DNA of 25,276 nucleotides from an uncultured Flavobacterium sp. (lineage in GTDB: Bacteria > Bacteroidota > Bacteroidia > Flavobacteriales > Flavobacteriaceae). Positions 7,982-16,259 of the stretch are shown here, piece after piece. Position 1 is the stretch's first letter. Each line of letters begins with the position of its first letter. Location: assembly GCF_946482535.1 (NCBI RefSeq), contig NZ_CAMLRU010000015.1:1-25276 (forward strand), read 5' to 3'. A program made the translations under genes and the position numbers. The notes under the pieces are model-generated. The model worked only from the letters and a program-made list of their open reading frames with translations, was not told the origin of the DNA and made no database searches.

Positions 7982-9133
7982 ATGAACTACTTTTCCTCCG
8001 ATTTTAAACTCGGCATCCTCGGTGGCGGACAATTAGGCAAAATGATTTTGGCCGAAACCCGAAAATTCGATATCCAAACCTATGTACTCGACTCCAGCGA
8101 AGAAGCACCAAGTCGTTTCGGTGCTCACGCTTTTTACAAAGGCAGTTTGATGGATTTTGATACCGTGTACCAATTTGGTAAACTGGTTAATTTATTGACT
8201 ATCGAAATTGAGAATGTAAATCTCGATGCTTTGGATAAACTGGAAGCTGAAGGTTTACCGGTTTTCCCTTCGCCCAAAACGTTGCGACTCATTCAAAACA
8301 AAGGAAAACAAAAAGATTTTTACGTTGAAAATAATATTCCAACCTCGCCTCACCAACGATTTGTAGATTTAAGCGATTTGAAAAAATCACTTGAAAAAGA
8401 CGAATTGGACTTTCCCTTTGTCTGGAAATGCGCCCAATTTGGTTATGATGGAAACGGCGTAAAAATTGTTCGTTCAGCTATTGATTTACACCATCTGCCC
8501 GATGTAGAATGCATTGCGGAAGAAATGGTGCCGTTTAAAAATGAATTAGCAGTCATTGTTGCGCGCTCGGTTTCAGGTGAAGTCAAAACTTATCCTGTCG
8601 TGGAAATGGAATTCCATCCCGAAGCCAACCAAGTAGAATATGTAATCTGTCCGGCGCGTATAGACGAAAAAGTAGCCCAAAAAGCCACCGAAATTGCTTT
8701 ACAAGTGTCGCAAGCCTTCAACCACATTGGTTTGTTAGCCGTGGAAATGTTCCAAACGGAAGCCGATGAAATTCTGGTAAACGAAGTCGCGCCAAGACCA
8801 CACAATTCGGGTCATTACAGCATCGAAGCGAGTTATACTTCGCAGTTTGAAAACCATTTACGCGCTATTTTAAACTTACCTTTGGGCAATACTGATAGCA
8901 AAGTGGCCGGAATTATGGTAAATTTGGTGGGCGAAGAAGGTTATTCCGGACAAGTAGTTTACCAAAACATCGAAAAAATCATGGCCATTGACGGCGTTAC
9001 GCCACACATTTACGGCAAACGCGAAACTCGTCCGTTCAGAAAAATGGGACACGTAACGATTGTCAATGAAAACATGACCGAAGCCAGACGAATTGCAGAA
9101 GAAGTAAAAAATAGTATTAGAGTAATCAGTTAA
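7982..9133 (+). CDS. purK: 5-(carboxyamino)imidazole ribonucleotide synthase
   Basis: A 383-residue ATP-grasp enzyme of de novo purine synthesis: AIR + ATP + bicarbonate gives N5-CAIR, which PurE then uses. The N-terminal nucleotide-binding fold has GILGGGQLGKM. The ATP-grasp core includes WKCAQFGYDGNGV, IAEEMVPF with metal and ATP contacts, and NEVAPRPHNSGHYSIEA near the end of the core, a family signature. An earlier in-frame TTG at 7958 overlaps the -7 box, so the ATG at 7982 (MNYFSSDFKLG) is the supported start. purE follows after 85 bases that contain two heptad arrays. Confidence 0.95.
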   Translation: MNYFSSDFKLGILGGGQLGKMILAETRKFDIQTYVLDSSEEAPSRFGAHAFYKGSLMDFDTVYQFGKLVNLLTIEIENVNLDALDKLEAEGLPVFPSPKTLRLIQNKGKQKDFYVENNIPTSPHQRFVDLSDLKKSLEKDELDFPFVWKCAQFGYDGNGVKIVRSAIDLHHLPDVECIAEEMVPFKNELAVIVARSVSGEVKTYPVVEMEFHPEANQVEYVICPARIDEKVAQKATEIALQVSQAFNHIGLLAVEMFQTEADEILVNEVAPRPHNSGHYSIEASYTSQFENHLRAILNLPLGNTDSKVAGIMVNLVGEEGYSGQVVYQNIEKIMAIDGVTPHIYGKRETRPFRKMGHVTIVNENMTEARRIAEEVKNSIRVIS

Positions 9134-9144
9134 AAAAATATTAT

Positions 9145-9172
9145 AAATGATGAATTATAAATGATAAATGAA
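9145..9172. repeat. Heptad array AAATGAT between purK and purE
   Basis: Four units: AAATGAT, GAATTAT, AAATGAT, AAATGAA. Confidence 0.75.
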
Positions 9173-9189
9173 CAAAATTTGAGTCATTT

Positions 9190-9217
9190 AAAATTTAAAA
9201 TTTAAAATTCAAAATAA
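9190..9217. repeat. Heptad array AAAATTT abutting the purE start
   Basis: Four units: AAAATTT, AAAATTT, AAAATTC, AAAATAA. The last unit ends one base before the purE ATG, so the array forms the A-rich ribosome approach region of that gene. Confidence 0.75.
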
Positions 9218-9218
9218 A

Positions 9219-9704
9219 ATGAGTAAAGTCGCCATAATCATGGGTTCCAAATCGGATTTACCCGTAATGCAAGAAGCCATCGACATCCTACATGGATTTG
9301 ACATCGAAACCGAAGTAGATATCGTATCGGCCCATCGTACGCCCGAAAAACTATTCGAATTCAGTAAAAACGCCCACCATCGCGGGATTTCGGTCATTAT
9401 AGCCGGTGCAGGCGGCGCTGCGCATTTGCCGGGTATGGTTGCTTCCATGTCGCCTTTGCCGGTGATTGGCGTTCCCGTAAAGTCGAGCAATTCTATTGAC
9501 GGCTGGGATTCGGTTTTGTCTATTTTGCAAATGCCGGGCGGTGTTCCGGTTGCAACTGTCGCTTTAAACGGTGCCAAAAACGCCGGTATCTTAGCCGCAC
9601 AAATCATCGGAAGCCACGACAAATGCGTACTTGACAAAATCATTTTCTACAAAGAAAGTCTCAAAGAAGCCGTAAATAAATCGTCAGACGAACTCAAAAA
9701 ATAG
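9219..9704 (+). CDS. purE: N5-CAIR mutase PurE (class I)
   Basis: A 161-residue cytoplasmic enzyme that moves the carboxyl group of N5-CAIR to C4, giving CAIR. It has the class I motifs MGSKSDLPVM (8-17), SAHRTPE (substrate-binding loop with the active-site His) and AGAGGAAHLPGM with its catalytic His, followed by PVIGVPV and LQMPGGVPVATV. Length and lack of an extension fit the octameric bacterial form. Pairing with purK, which makes its unstable substrate, supports both calls. It is probably co-transcribed with purK. Confidence 0.96.
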   Translation: MSKVAIIMGSKSDLPVMQEAIDILHGFDIETEVDIVSAHRTPEKLFEFSKNAHHRGISVIIAGAGGAAHLPGMVASMSPLPVIGVPVKSSNSIDGWDSVLSILQMPGGVPVATVALNGAKNAGILAAQIIGSHDKCVLDKIIFYKESLKEAVNKSSDELKK

Positions 9705-9714
9705 TTTCTTTTTT

Positions 9715-9775
9715 AGGAGCTGTTTCCCGCTTTCCACAGTATCTCTTCGAGGATACTTGCTCCAATCGGGGCTAG
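9715..9775 (+). repeat. Dispersed intergenic repeat, copy 1
   Basis: About 60 bases more GC-rich than the flanks. It shares GTTTCCC, GCTTTCC-CAGTA and TACTTGCT-CAATCG, in this order, with the minus strand of 11901-11975. It can fold: GGAGC (9716-9720) pairs with GCTCC (9759-9763), enclosing a GTATC/GATAC hairpin at 9739-9756. From memory, elements with this layout recur between genes in Flavobacterium genomes. I see no coding potential. Confidence 0.65.
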
Positions 9776-9797
9776 AAACCATTTAGCATAAAAACAC

Positions 9798-11822
9798 ATG
9801 AAAGTTTTAACCTCAACATTCCATACCAAACACAACACCGCGCCGTTTTCTCAAATCAAAATTGAAGATTACCAACCGGCGTTTGAAGAAAATATAGCCA
9901 AAGCCCGCGCCGAGATTGATGCCATCATCAACAACACGGAAGCACCCACTTTTGAAAACACCATCGAAGCCTTGGATTTTGCCGGTCAAGCCTTAGACCG
10001 ATTGTCTTCTATATTTTTCAATTTAAATTCGGCCGAAACTTGTGACGAGATGCAAAAAATCGCCCAAGACGTTTCGCCTTTATTGACTGCTTTCGGCAAT
10101 GACATTACCTTAAACGAAGATTTATTCAAAAGAGTCAAAGCCGTTCACGACCAAAAAGACCGCTTGAATTTATCTCCAGAACAATCGACTTTACTCGACA
10201 AAAAATACAAAAGTTTCACCCGTAACGGTGCCTTACTTTCCGAAGACAAAAAGGAAATTCTACGTGAAATCGATAAAAATTTGGCCAAACTCAAACTGAC
10301 TTTTGGCGAAAATGTGTTGGCGGAAACCAACAGCTACAAATTGCACATCAGCAACGAAGCCGATTTAAAAGGCTTACCCGAGGGTGCCAAAGAAATGGCG
10401 CGTTCGTTAGCCAAAGCCGACAATTTAGACGGCTGGTTATTTACACTAGATTTCCCGAGTTATTTGCCGTTTGTGACCTATGTAGACAATCGCGAACTAC
10501 GCAAAGAAATGGCCATCGCTGCCGGTAAAAAAGCGTTTCAAGAGAACGATTACGACAACCAAGAGAACGTAAAAAACATAGTCAAATTGCGTCACGAAAG
10601 AGCGCAATTATTGGGCTACCAATCGCATGCACATTTTGTATTGGAAGAACGCATGGCGCAAAACCCGGAAAAAGTGCAATCGTTTTTGAATGATTTGTTG
10701 GAAAAAGCCAAACCGGCTGCCCAAAAAGAATTCGCCGAACTAACTGCTTTTGCCAAAGAATCAGACGGATTAGAAAGTTTGGAAAAATGGGATGGCGCTT
10801 ATTACTCGGAAAAATTGAAGCAAAAATTATTCAGTTTAGACGACGAGATTTTGAAACCGTATTTCCAATTGGAGAACGTTTTAAACGGTGCGTTTACCGT
10901 GGCGGAAAAATTATTTGGCATCACGTTTAAAGAAGTATTCGACATCGATAAATACCACGCCGACGTCCAAACTTTTGAAGTGTTAGACTTTGAAGGAAAA
11001 CTGGTTGCCGTTTTCTACTCCGACTTTTTCCCGAGAAAAGGCAAACGCAACGGCGCTTGGATGACATCGTTCAAACCGCAATACATCAAGAACGGCGTTA
11101 ATGAAAGACCGCATGTTTCTATCGTGTGTAATTTTACACCGCCAACGGAAACCAAACCTTCACTCCTAACCTTTAATGAGGTAACGACTTTGTTCCATGA
11201 ATTCGGTCACGCATTGCACGGCATGTTGGCTAATACGACTTATCCGAGTTTGTCGGGAACGTCTGTGTATTGGGATTTTGTAGAATTGCCAAGTCAGATA
11301 ATGGAAAACTGGTGTTACGAACCGGAAGCTTTGGCTTTGTTTGCCAAACATTACCAAACCGGTGAAATCATTCCGCAACAGTATGTAGATAAAATCAAAG
11401 AAAGCGCGAGTTTCTTAGAAGGCATGGCTACTTTACGCCAATTGAGTTTTGGTTTATTGGACATGGCTTATCATGCCAAAGCGCAAACCATTGACAACGT
11501 AAAAACCTTTGAAAAAGCAGCTATGGACAACACTGCTTTGTATCCTGATGTAGCCGAAAATTGTATGAGTGTTTCGTTCTCGCACATTTTTCAAGGAGGC
11601 TATTCTTCGGGCTATTACAGTTACAAATGGGCTGAAGTTTTGGATGCCGATGCTTTTGCTTACTTCCAAGAGAATGGTATTTTCAATAAAGAAGTAGCGA
11701 CCAAATTCAAAGACAACGTCCTTTCGAAAGGCGGCACCGAATTGCCGATGGAATTGTACAAACGATTCCGCGGACAAGAACCGAAACCGGAAGCTTTGTT
11801 GAAACGCGCGGGATTGATTTAA
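9798..11822 (+). CDS. M3 family metallopeptidase (Dcp/oligopeptidase A type)
   Basis: A 674-residue zinc peptidase without a signal peptide, so probably cytoplasmic and acting on short peptides. The zinc site is HEFGH (His467, Glu468, His471), with the third ligand probably Glu496 in YWDFVELPSQ, 25 residues on. Other M3 marks follow: GMATLRQLSFGLLDMAYH, and SFSHIFQGGYSSGYYSYKWAEVL near the end, where substrate-contacting Tyr residues lie. The long helical N-terminal half (PAFEENIAKARAEIDAI and on) caps the active-site channel. Length is close to E. coli Dcp (681); I cannot decide between peptidyl-dipeptidase and oligopeptidase A activity. The gene is flanked by two inverted copies of a dispersed repeat. 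Confidence 0.93.
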   Translation: MKVLTSTFHTKHNTAPFSQIKIEDYQPAFEENIAKARAEIDAIINNTEAPTFENTIEALDFAGQALDRLSSIFFNLNSAETCDEMQKIAQDVSPLLTAFGNDITLNEDLFKRVKAVHDQKDRLNLSPEQSTLLDKKYKSFTRNGALLSEDKKEILREIDKNLAKLKLTFGENVLAETNSYKLHISNEADLKGLPEGAKEMARSLAKADNLDGWLFTLDFPSYLPFVTYVDNRELRKEMAIAAGKKAFQENDYDNQENVKNIVKLRHERAQLLGYQSHAHFVLEERMAQNPEKVQSFLNDLLEKAKPAAQKEFAELTAFAKESDGLESLEKWDGAYYSEKLKQKLFSLDDEILKPYFQLENVLNGAFTVAEKLFGITFKEVFDIDKYHADVQTFEVLDFEGKLVAVFYSDFFPRKGKRNGAWMTSFKPQYIKNGVNERPHVSIVCNFTPPTETKPSLLTFNEVTTLFHEFGHALHGMLANTTYPSLSGTSVYWDFVELPSQIMENWCYEPEALALFAKHYQTGEIIPQQYVDKIKESASFLEGMATLRQLSFGLLDMAYHAKAQTIDNVKTFEKAAMDNTALYPDVAENCMSVSFSHIFQGGYSSGYYSYKWAEVLDADAFAYFQENGIFNKEVATKFKDNVLSKGGTELPMELYKRFRGQEPKPEALLKRAGLI

Positions 11823-11855
11823 AGTACAAAGTTGAAAGTACGAAGTACAAAGTGA
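11821..11855. repeat. Heptad array AAAGTAC at the peptidase stop codon
   Basis: Five units: AAAGTAC, AAAGTTG, AAAGTAC, GAAGTAC, AAAGTGA. The first unit overlaps the last two bases of the TAA stop of the M3 peptidase gene. Confidence 0.8.
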
Positions 11856-11869
11856 ATTATAAAATTAAG

Positions 11870-11897
11870 AACCGGAGTTAACGCTTCGGTTTTTTTG
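11870..11897 (+). terminator. Terminator of the M3 peptidase gene
   Basis: AACCGGAG and CTTCGGTT (one G-T pair) form an 8-bp stem around TTAACG, followed by a run of T from 11890. Confidence 0.75.
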
Positions 11898-11900
11898 TTT

Positions 11901-11975
11901 ACAGATACTCGCGTTAGCGATTGCAGCAAGTACCGTGTACTGCGGAAAGCGCGGCCCATAGGGAAACGCCCTAAT
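11901..11975 (-). repeat. Dispersed intergenic repeat, copy 2 (inverted)
   Basis: On the minus strand the order GTTTCCC, GCTTTCCGCAGTA, TACTTGCTGCAATCG matches copy 1 at 9715-9775. This copy is longer: it carries the extra block TATGGGCCGC and ends CTAACGCGAG. GCAG and CTGC arms around TAC-ACG-GTA can form a hairpin. It lies between two terminators. Confidence 0.65.
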
Positions 11976-11987
11976 CTTATTTAAAAC

Positions 11988-12015
11988 AAAAAAGCCACCT
12001 TTCGGTGGCTTTCTC
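11988..12015 (-). terminator. Terminator of the 1319-residue T9SS gene
   Basis: AAAGCCACC (11991-11999) and GGTGGCTTT (12004-12012) form a 9-bp stem around TTTC. On the minus strand the stem is followed by a T-run. Confidence 0.85.
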
Positions 12016-12033
12016 TATGGTGATAAACTAGGT

Positions 12034-15000
12034 TTAGTTTTTCATTACTTTGATGGTTCTTGCCGCATTTTCGGCTTGTACTTTTACAAAGTAAGTTCCT
12101 TTGGCTAAGTGTGACATATCAACAGTAGTACTAATCGCGTTTACGTTTTTAGCGTCTATTCTTTGACCTACCAAGTTGTAAACTTCAATTGAAGTAATGG
12201 TATTGGTATACTCAACATTCAAGATGTTGTTGGTTGGATTTGGATATAATTTTAATCCGGCCAAGTCAAAAGAACTGTTGCCTAAAGTTACAGTTACAGT
12301 TACAGCAAACGGAATACTTCTACAGCCTTCCGGAGAACTGCTTACCACATAATAAGTGTTACCACTAACCAATTGCGTAGTCAAGGCTAAAGGATTGATA
12401 TCGTCAATGGCATCATCTTCTGAAGCGTACCAAGCTAAATCGTTTCCTGTTACCACTAAATCGGCAATAGTAGCCTCAGCAGCATCAACCACTTCAATGA
12501 TTTGTACTGAAGCACCGGTTGGTGCAGGCGCCGGATTTACAACAATCTCAACAGTAGCTTGCGTTGTACAAGTGGTTACAGTATTGGTAGCGGTTACGGT
12601 ATAAGTGGTGGTTTCTGTTGGTGCAACCCAAACAGTATTCCCGTTTAATGCACCCGGATTCCATGACCAAGTAACCGCTGATGCTGAAGCACCAAAAACA
12701 ACATTCAAACGTCTTAATGAAGTAGCCACCGTAGCGCTTGTTGAATTGGCTGCGACTAAATCTTGAAGCGTGGTTACAGCACTATCCGTACCGGTTGTAG
12801 CCGAAATGGTCATGTTTTGAGCCGTAGCTGTGTAATAAGTGATGGCATTATTAGTGCTATCAGCACCGTCTTGTCTGATGTCTAAAACAATGTTAGATGT
12901 TCCGTCCCAAACGTATGGAGTATCGAACGTAATAGTATTTACCCCAACAGCATGAGTATAAGTGGCCGGGCCATAAACCGTAGTTAAACCGGTAGTTTGG
13001 AAAGCAGACACTGTATTATTTGCGGTCGTTCCGATGCGAACTGAAAAATTAGTCACATTCGTTCCTGAACCAAGGGTTGTAATGGTATAAGCAATAGAGG
13101 TTATATTTCCGGCGGTTAATCCTGCTGCTTGAAGCTCGGCTGCCGTGAATATAGTTTGGTTCCAATATTGATCCCAACGGTTACAGAAAGCGGTTGGTTG
13201 TTCCGTTTGCACAGTCAATGTTGTTGCAGTTCCAATTGCTTTAAAATCATTTGCATTAAGCGAAGTTCCGCTTCCTTCACAAATAGTGGTATTGGTAGCT
13301 GAAGCAGAAATGATTGGTCTTGGATTCACTAAAACAGAGAAACCTGCAGTGGTTTGACATAAAGCGCCTGAAGATTGTGAGGCGGTTAAAGTATAATTGG
13401 TATTTACTGTCGGATTGAAAACCCAACCATTAACAGCATCTCCTGTTACGCTCTCTGTTGGCACCCAAGTGTAAGTATTATAGTCTGAAGCACCGGCAGT
13501 TAATGTTACAGCATCTGTTGCAGTACCCGGACAAATAGCGGCATTAGTTGCACTTAAAGTTAAAGTCGGAGGAGTGGTTACCGTGGCCACAACCTCTGTT
13601 CTTGGAGAAGCACAAACTGAACTGTATTTTACATCATAGAAATAATAATAGTTAGTGGTTGTTGTTCCGCCCCATTCAGATGAAGTTACATTGAGCACAT
13701 TATCGGTACCGTTGTAAGGGAAAGTAACGCCTGAGTTATCACGAACTAAAGAGATTCCTGAAGAAGCTTTAACCAAAATTCTGTATCCTGTTCCGGCCGG
13801 TATGCTAAAATTAAGCGGAATAACATTAGGTGTAGTTGTTCCTCCTGCGGCTACGGCAATATTTCCGGTAGCGTACAATTCTGTCAAAGCAGCGTTGGTT
13901 ACTTTAATATTAATCGTCCCTGCCGAAGTAGAATATACGGAAACACTTTGCAATTCAACCGGTGCTGTTGCATTGAAAACAATTCCCCAGTTGTTAGAAG
14001 TAGAAGTGGTTGCTGCAGCGGCCGGCGCTGATTTTCCGGAAGTTTGTGTTGAACCTGAAACGCTGGCTTCTACCCAAAAAGAAGTGGTTGCATTGATACT
14101 TGGTGTATTAAATGTAGCACCTGTTCCCAAAGCACCACCACCTGTAGCTGCGGCATACCATTTTATATTTCCTTCACTCGAAGTTGCTCCTAAAACAGCA
14201 CTTCCTTGTCCGCATACCGAACCCGGAGTCGTTCCGGTAATGGTAGGAGGATTACAAGGAGTAGTAAAACTAACGGCTGTTAAAGACCAGTCACTTAAAA
14301 TTCCTGAACCACAATTACTTCTTACCCAAACATAGTAAATGGTAGTTGGTGTCAAACCGGAAATTGAAGCTGTCAAGATTCCGGCCGCAACACTTCCTGA
14401 AGGTGTAGTTCCCGCTGTTGGCGCTGTATTGGTTGTAGCAAAGTAGTATTCATATCCTGCACTCGGATTGGATACAGAAGCAGTCCAATTTAGAGTAGCA
14501 GTGAAAGCGGTGTTAGCAGCCGCCGTTAATCCTATTGGAGCCAAACAAGCAGGTGGTGCTACAACGGTAAGTTTGTAATCTTCGGCTTCTGTTCTGGTAT
14601 TGGTATTGGCACAAGCGTCAGGCGCTATGGCATTGTAATCAATTCTAATTCTCATACGGTAATCGCCCAAAGCGGTTCCGTTAGGTACCACAAAACTTCC
14701 GGTTTGGTTGTAACCGTAAGCCGTTGTTACAAAAACTCTTTCTGTAGCATTGTCAAAGACCAAGTCGTTATTCCAATCTACCCAAATACTGGTACCCACT
14801 GAACCACCAACAATGTCTGATGCAAAATTAATGGTTCCGGTAGCGTACTGACTTACAGTTGCCGTGTTGAAATTATTTTGATATCCGCCTGTAGTGTATC
14901 CTGAGGCCAAGTTTGAAATATTAGTTGAACCTCCTGTAGTAGAAAAGTTATTAATGTAAGTAGCTGTCGAAGTTGAAGACGGCACACAATAACCCGTGTA

Positions 15001-15993
15001 GAAACTATTGCTTACCCATTGGCTAAAATCATTCGTTCCACAAACCGATCTTACATAATATGTATAAGAAGTGTTAGCATCCAATCCTGTTAAAGGCAAA
15101 GAAAGTCCGGTAGTTGTTCCGGAGGTGAACAAACCTGTGGCTCCGCTTCCAACTGTTCCGCTTGTTCTCACTTCATATTCGTATCCGTTAGCCGGTGCTG
15201 AAGTTGGTGCAGTCCAGTTTACGGTAGCCGTAGTAGAAGTAAAAGCTGAAGTTACTAAAGCACTTGGCGCGCTGCAAGTAAAAGCAACCAACGATATATT
15301 GTCTACAGCCGCCGGTGGATTAGTTCCGCCACCTCCATCGTTTTTCCAAACAAATACCAAACGCTTGGTACTTCCGGCTACATAAGTGGTTTGCGCTGCA
15401 GAAAAAGTGTAACTAACAGCAGTTGTTGAAGTTGGAACCGTTGTTCCGTTGCGTTGTAACAAGTAGTAACCGGTTGTTCCGTTGGTATAACCTGTCCAAC
15501 CTGTAGTGGTTGTATTTGTCCCGGTTGGTCCGGCAGTGGTTGGTGTAACAGCAGTATCTACTATGTAAACCAAAAGATTATCATAATTACCGTCGTTTCC
15601 GTTAGCTCTCCAATCGAAATTTAAAGTAATGGAAGCAATGTTTGCCGGAAATGTCACATCTCTGTAAAATGAAGATCGGTTAGCAGTATTGTTAGTATAA
15701 CCCCAAGTTGTTCCGGCATCATTAGAAACATAAGCTCCTCGATTGCCTGTAAACCAACCCGGTACAGTACCAAGTGACCAATTATTTGTAGTAGCGCTTA
15801 CGGTAGTCCACCCGTTATCGGTAAAAGTGGCTCCGTTTTCAAATCCCCCTTCTGCATTGGGATTGACCAAAACTGTTTGTGCTTTTGATGGCAATATTGT
15901 CATCAACACAAATAGCAATAAAAAAGAAAAGATGTCCTTCGACGCAAGGGGCTTTTGCCATCGAGAACACCCTGAAAAAGTAAGTTTTTTCAT
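12034..15993 (-). CDS. Large secreted multidomain T9SS protein
   Basis: A 1319-residue exported protein with a signal peptide of about 39 residues whose positive region is unusually long (hydrophobic FSFLLLFVLMTI, then PSKAQT). Order: a jelly-roll-like N-terminal domain (about 40-235); fibronectin type III (about 236-330, CSAPSALVTS to YYVRSVCG); a GEVED domain (about 335-480, IWVDWNNDLVFDN, TRTEAEDYKLTV); a second FN3 (about 484-580); Ig-like modules of the bacteroidete type (SVCGQGSAVLGA, ICPGTATDAVTL, ICEGSGTSLNA); and a T9SS sorting domain (last 75 or so, LKLYPNPTNN to GTYFVKVQ). No enzyme domain is seen, so a surface adhesin or scaffold is likely. The last Ig-like module is interrupted by a separate domain of about 185 residues. 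Thr, Ser and Ala are strongly enriched. Confidence 0.85.
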   Translation of the reverse strand: MKKLTFSGCSRWQKPLASKDIFSFLLLFVLMTILPSKAQTVLVNPNAEGGFENGATFTDNGWTTVSATTNNWSLGTVPGWFTGNRGAYVSNDAGTTWGYTNNTANRSSFYRDVTFPANIASITLNFDWRANGNDGNYDNLLVYIVDTAVTPTTAGPTGTNTTTTGWTGYTNGTTGYYLLQRNGTTVPTSTTAVSYTFSAAQTTYVAGSTKRLVFVWKNDGGGGTNPPAAVDNISLVAFTCSAPSALVTSAFTSTTATVNWTAPTSAPANGYEYEVRTSGTVGSGATGLFTSGTTTGLSLPLTGLDANTSYTYYVRSVCGTNDFSQWVSNSFYTGYCVPSSTSTATYINNFSTTGGSTNISNLASGYTTGGYQNNFNTATVSQYATGTINFASDIVGGSVGTSIWVDWNNDLVFDNATERVFVTTAYGYNQTGSFVVPNGTALGDYRMRIRIDYNAIAPDACANTNTRTEAEDYKLTVVAPPACLAPIGLTAAANTAFTATLNWTASVSNPSAGYEYYFATTNTAPTAGTTPSGSVAAGILTASISGLTPTTIYYVWVRSNCGSGILSDWSLTAVSFTTPCNPPTITGTTPGSVCGQGSAVLGATSSEGNIKWYAAATGGGALGTGATFNTPSINATTSFWVEASVSGSTQTSGKSAPAAAATTSTSNNWGIVFNATAPVELQSVSVYSTSAGTINIKVTNAALTELYATGNIAVAAGGTTTPNVIPLNFSIPAGTGYRILVKASSGISLVRDNSGVTFPYNGTDNVLNVTSSEWGGTTTTNYYYFYDVKYSSVCASPRTEVVATVTTPPTLTLSATNAAICPGTATDAVTLTAGASDYNTYTWVPTESVTGDAVNGWVFNPTVNTNYTLTASQSSGALCQTTAGFSVLVNPRPIISASATNTTICEGSGTSLNANDFKAIGTATTLTVQTEQPTAFCNRWDQYWNQTIFTAAELQAAGLTAGNITSIAYTITTLGSGTNVTNFSVRIGTTANNTVSAFQTTGLTTVYGPATYTHAVGVNTITFDTPYVWDGTSNIVLDIRQDGADSTNNAITYYTATAQNMTISATTGTDSAVTTLQDLVAANSTSATVATSLRRLNVVFGASASAVTWSWNPGALNGNTVWVAPTETTTYTVTATNTVTTCTTQATVEIVVNPAPAPTGASVQIIEVVDAAEATIADLVVTGNDLAWYASEDDAIDDINPLALTTQLVSGNTYYVVSSSPEGCRSIPFAVTVTVTLGNSSFDLAGLKLYPNPTNNILNVEYTNTITSIEVYNLVGQRIDAKNVNAISTTVDMSHLAKGTYFVKVQAENAARTIKVMKN

Positions 15994-16019
15994 AGGTAAA
16001 AAAGATTTGGTTAATAAAA

Positions 16020-16027
16020 CAAAATTA
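16020..16027 (-). promoter_or_regulatory. Candidate -7 box of the large T9SS gene
   Basis: The minus strand reads TAATTTTG, a full TAnnTTTG match, 26 bases before the start codon. The nearest TTG is 24 bases upstream (16052-16054), one more than the usual range. Confidence 0.45.
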
Positions 16028-16212
16028 GTTGGTTTTTACAGGACTGAAAATCAATAAAAACCCTTTAACCATAAGCGCTTATTTTTAATAAAAAAATAAC
16101 TTAATTTCTAAAATTATATTCTTAAAAAAGTTAAATGAGTTGCTTTTTTTACAATTCTATAACAGTATTTCTTGACTTAAAATTAACCTTGAAATCATTT
16201 TTCTAAAGAATG

Positions 16213-16238
16213 TTTCATTTTTTTTTGAAAGTTTAAAA
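16213..16238 (+). promoter_or_regulatory. Palindrome TTTCA-N8-TGAAA, candidate operator 1
   Basis: TTTCA (16213-16217), eight T, TGAAA (16226-16230), then GTTTAAAA. The right arm shares TG (16226-16227) with the TTG -33 box (16225-16227) of the regulator gene. A protein bound here should block RNA polymerase, which would give autorepression. The same arms, spacing and flank recur at 16782-16807. Confidence 0.6.
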
Positions 16239-16255
16239 ACTTTTATTTACCTTTG
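16225..16255 (+). promoter_or_regulatory. Promoter of the GbsR-like regulator, near-leaderless
   Basis: TTG (16225-16227), 20 bases, then TACCTTTG (16248-16255): a full consensus match. The ATG at 16260 is only five bases after the -7 box, so transcription would start at or within a base of the start codon. Confidence 0.75.
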
Positions 16256-16259
16256 ACCT

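Noticed and set aside
11166..11777. Antisense frames in the M3 peptidase gene
   Set aside because: They overlap the zinc site and the conserved C-terminal coding sequence and show no features of their own.
12286..12305. GTTACA-type microrepeat in the large T9SS gene
   Set aside because: It is three in-frame hexamers encoding Thr-Val repeats in a Thr-rich protein, so it is ordinary coding composition.
13802..14335. Long open frames opposite the T9SS gene (also at 15071 and 15743)
   Set aside because: They mirror the codon bias of the 1319-residue gene, have no promoter or recognisable product, and their protein composition (Val, Pro, Ala) is that of antisense frames.
16183..16190. TAACCTTG as a second promoter of the regulator
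   Set aside because: It has a mismatch, and the perfect TTG-N20-TACCTTTG promoter lies closer to the gene.
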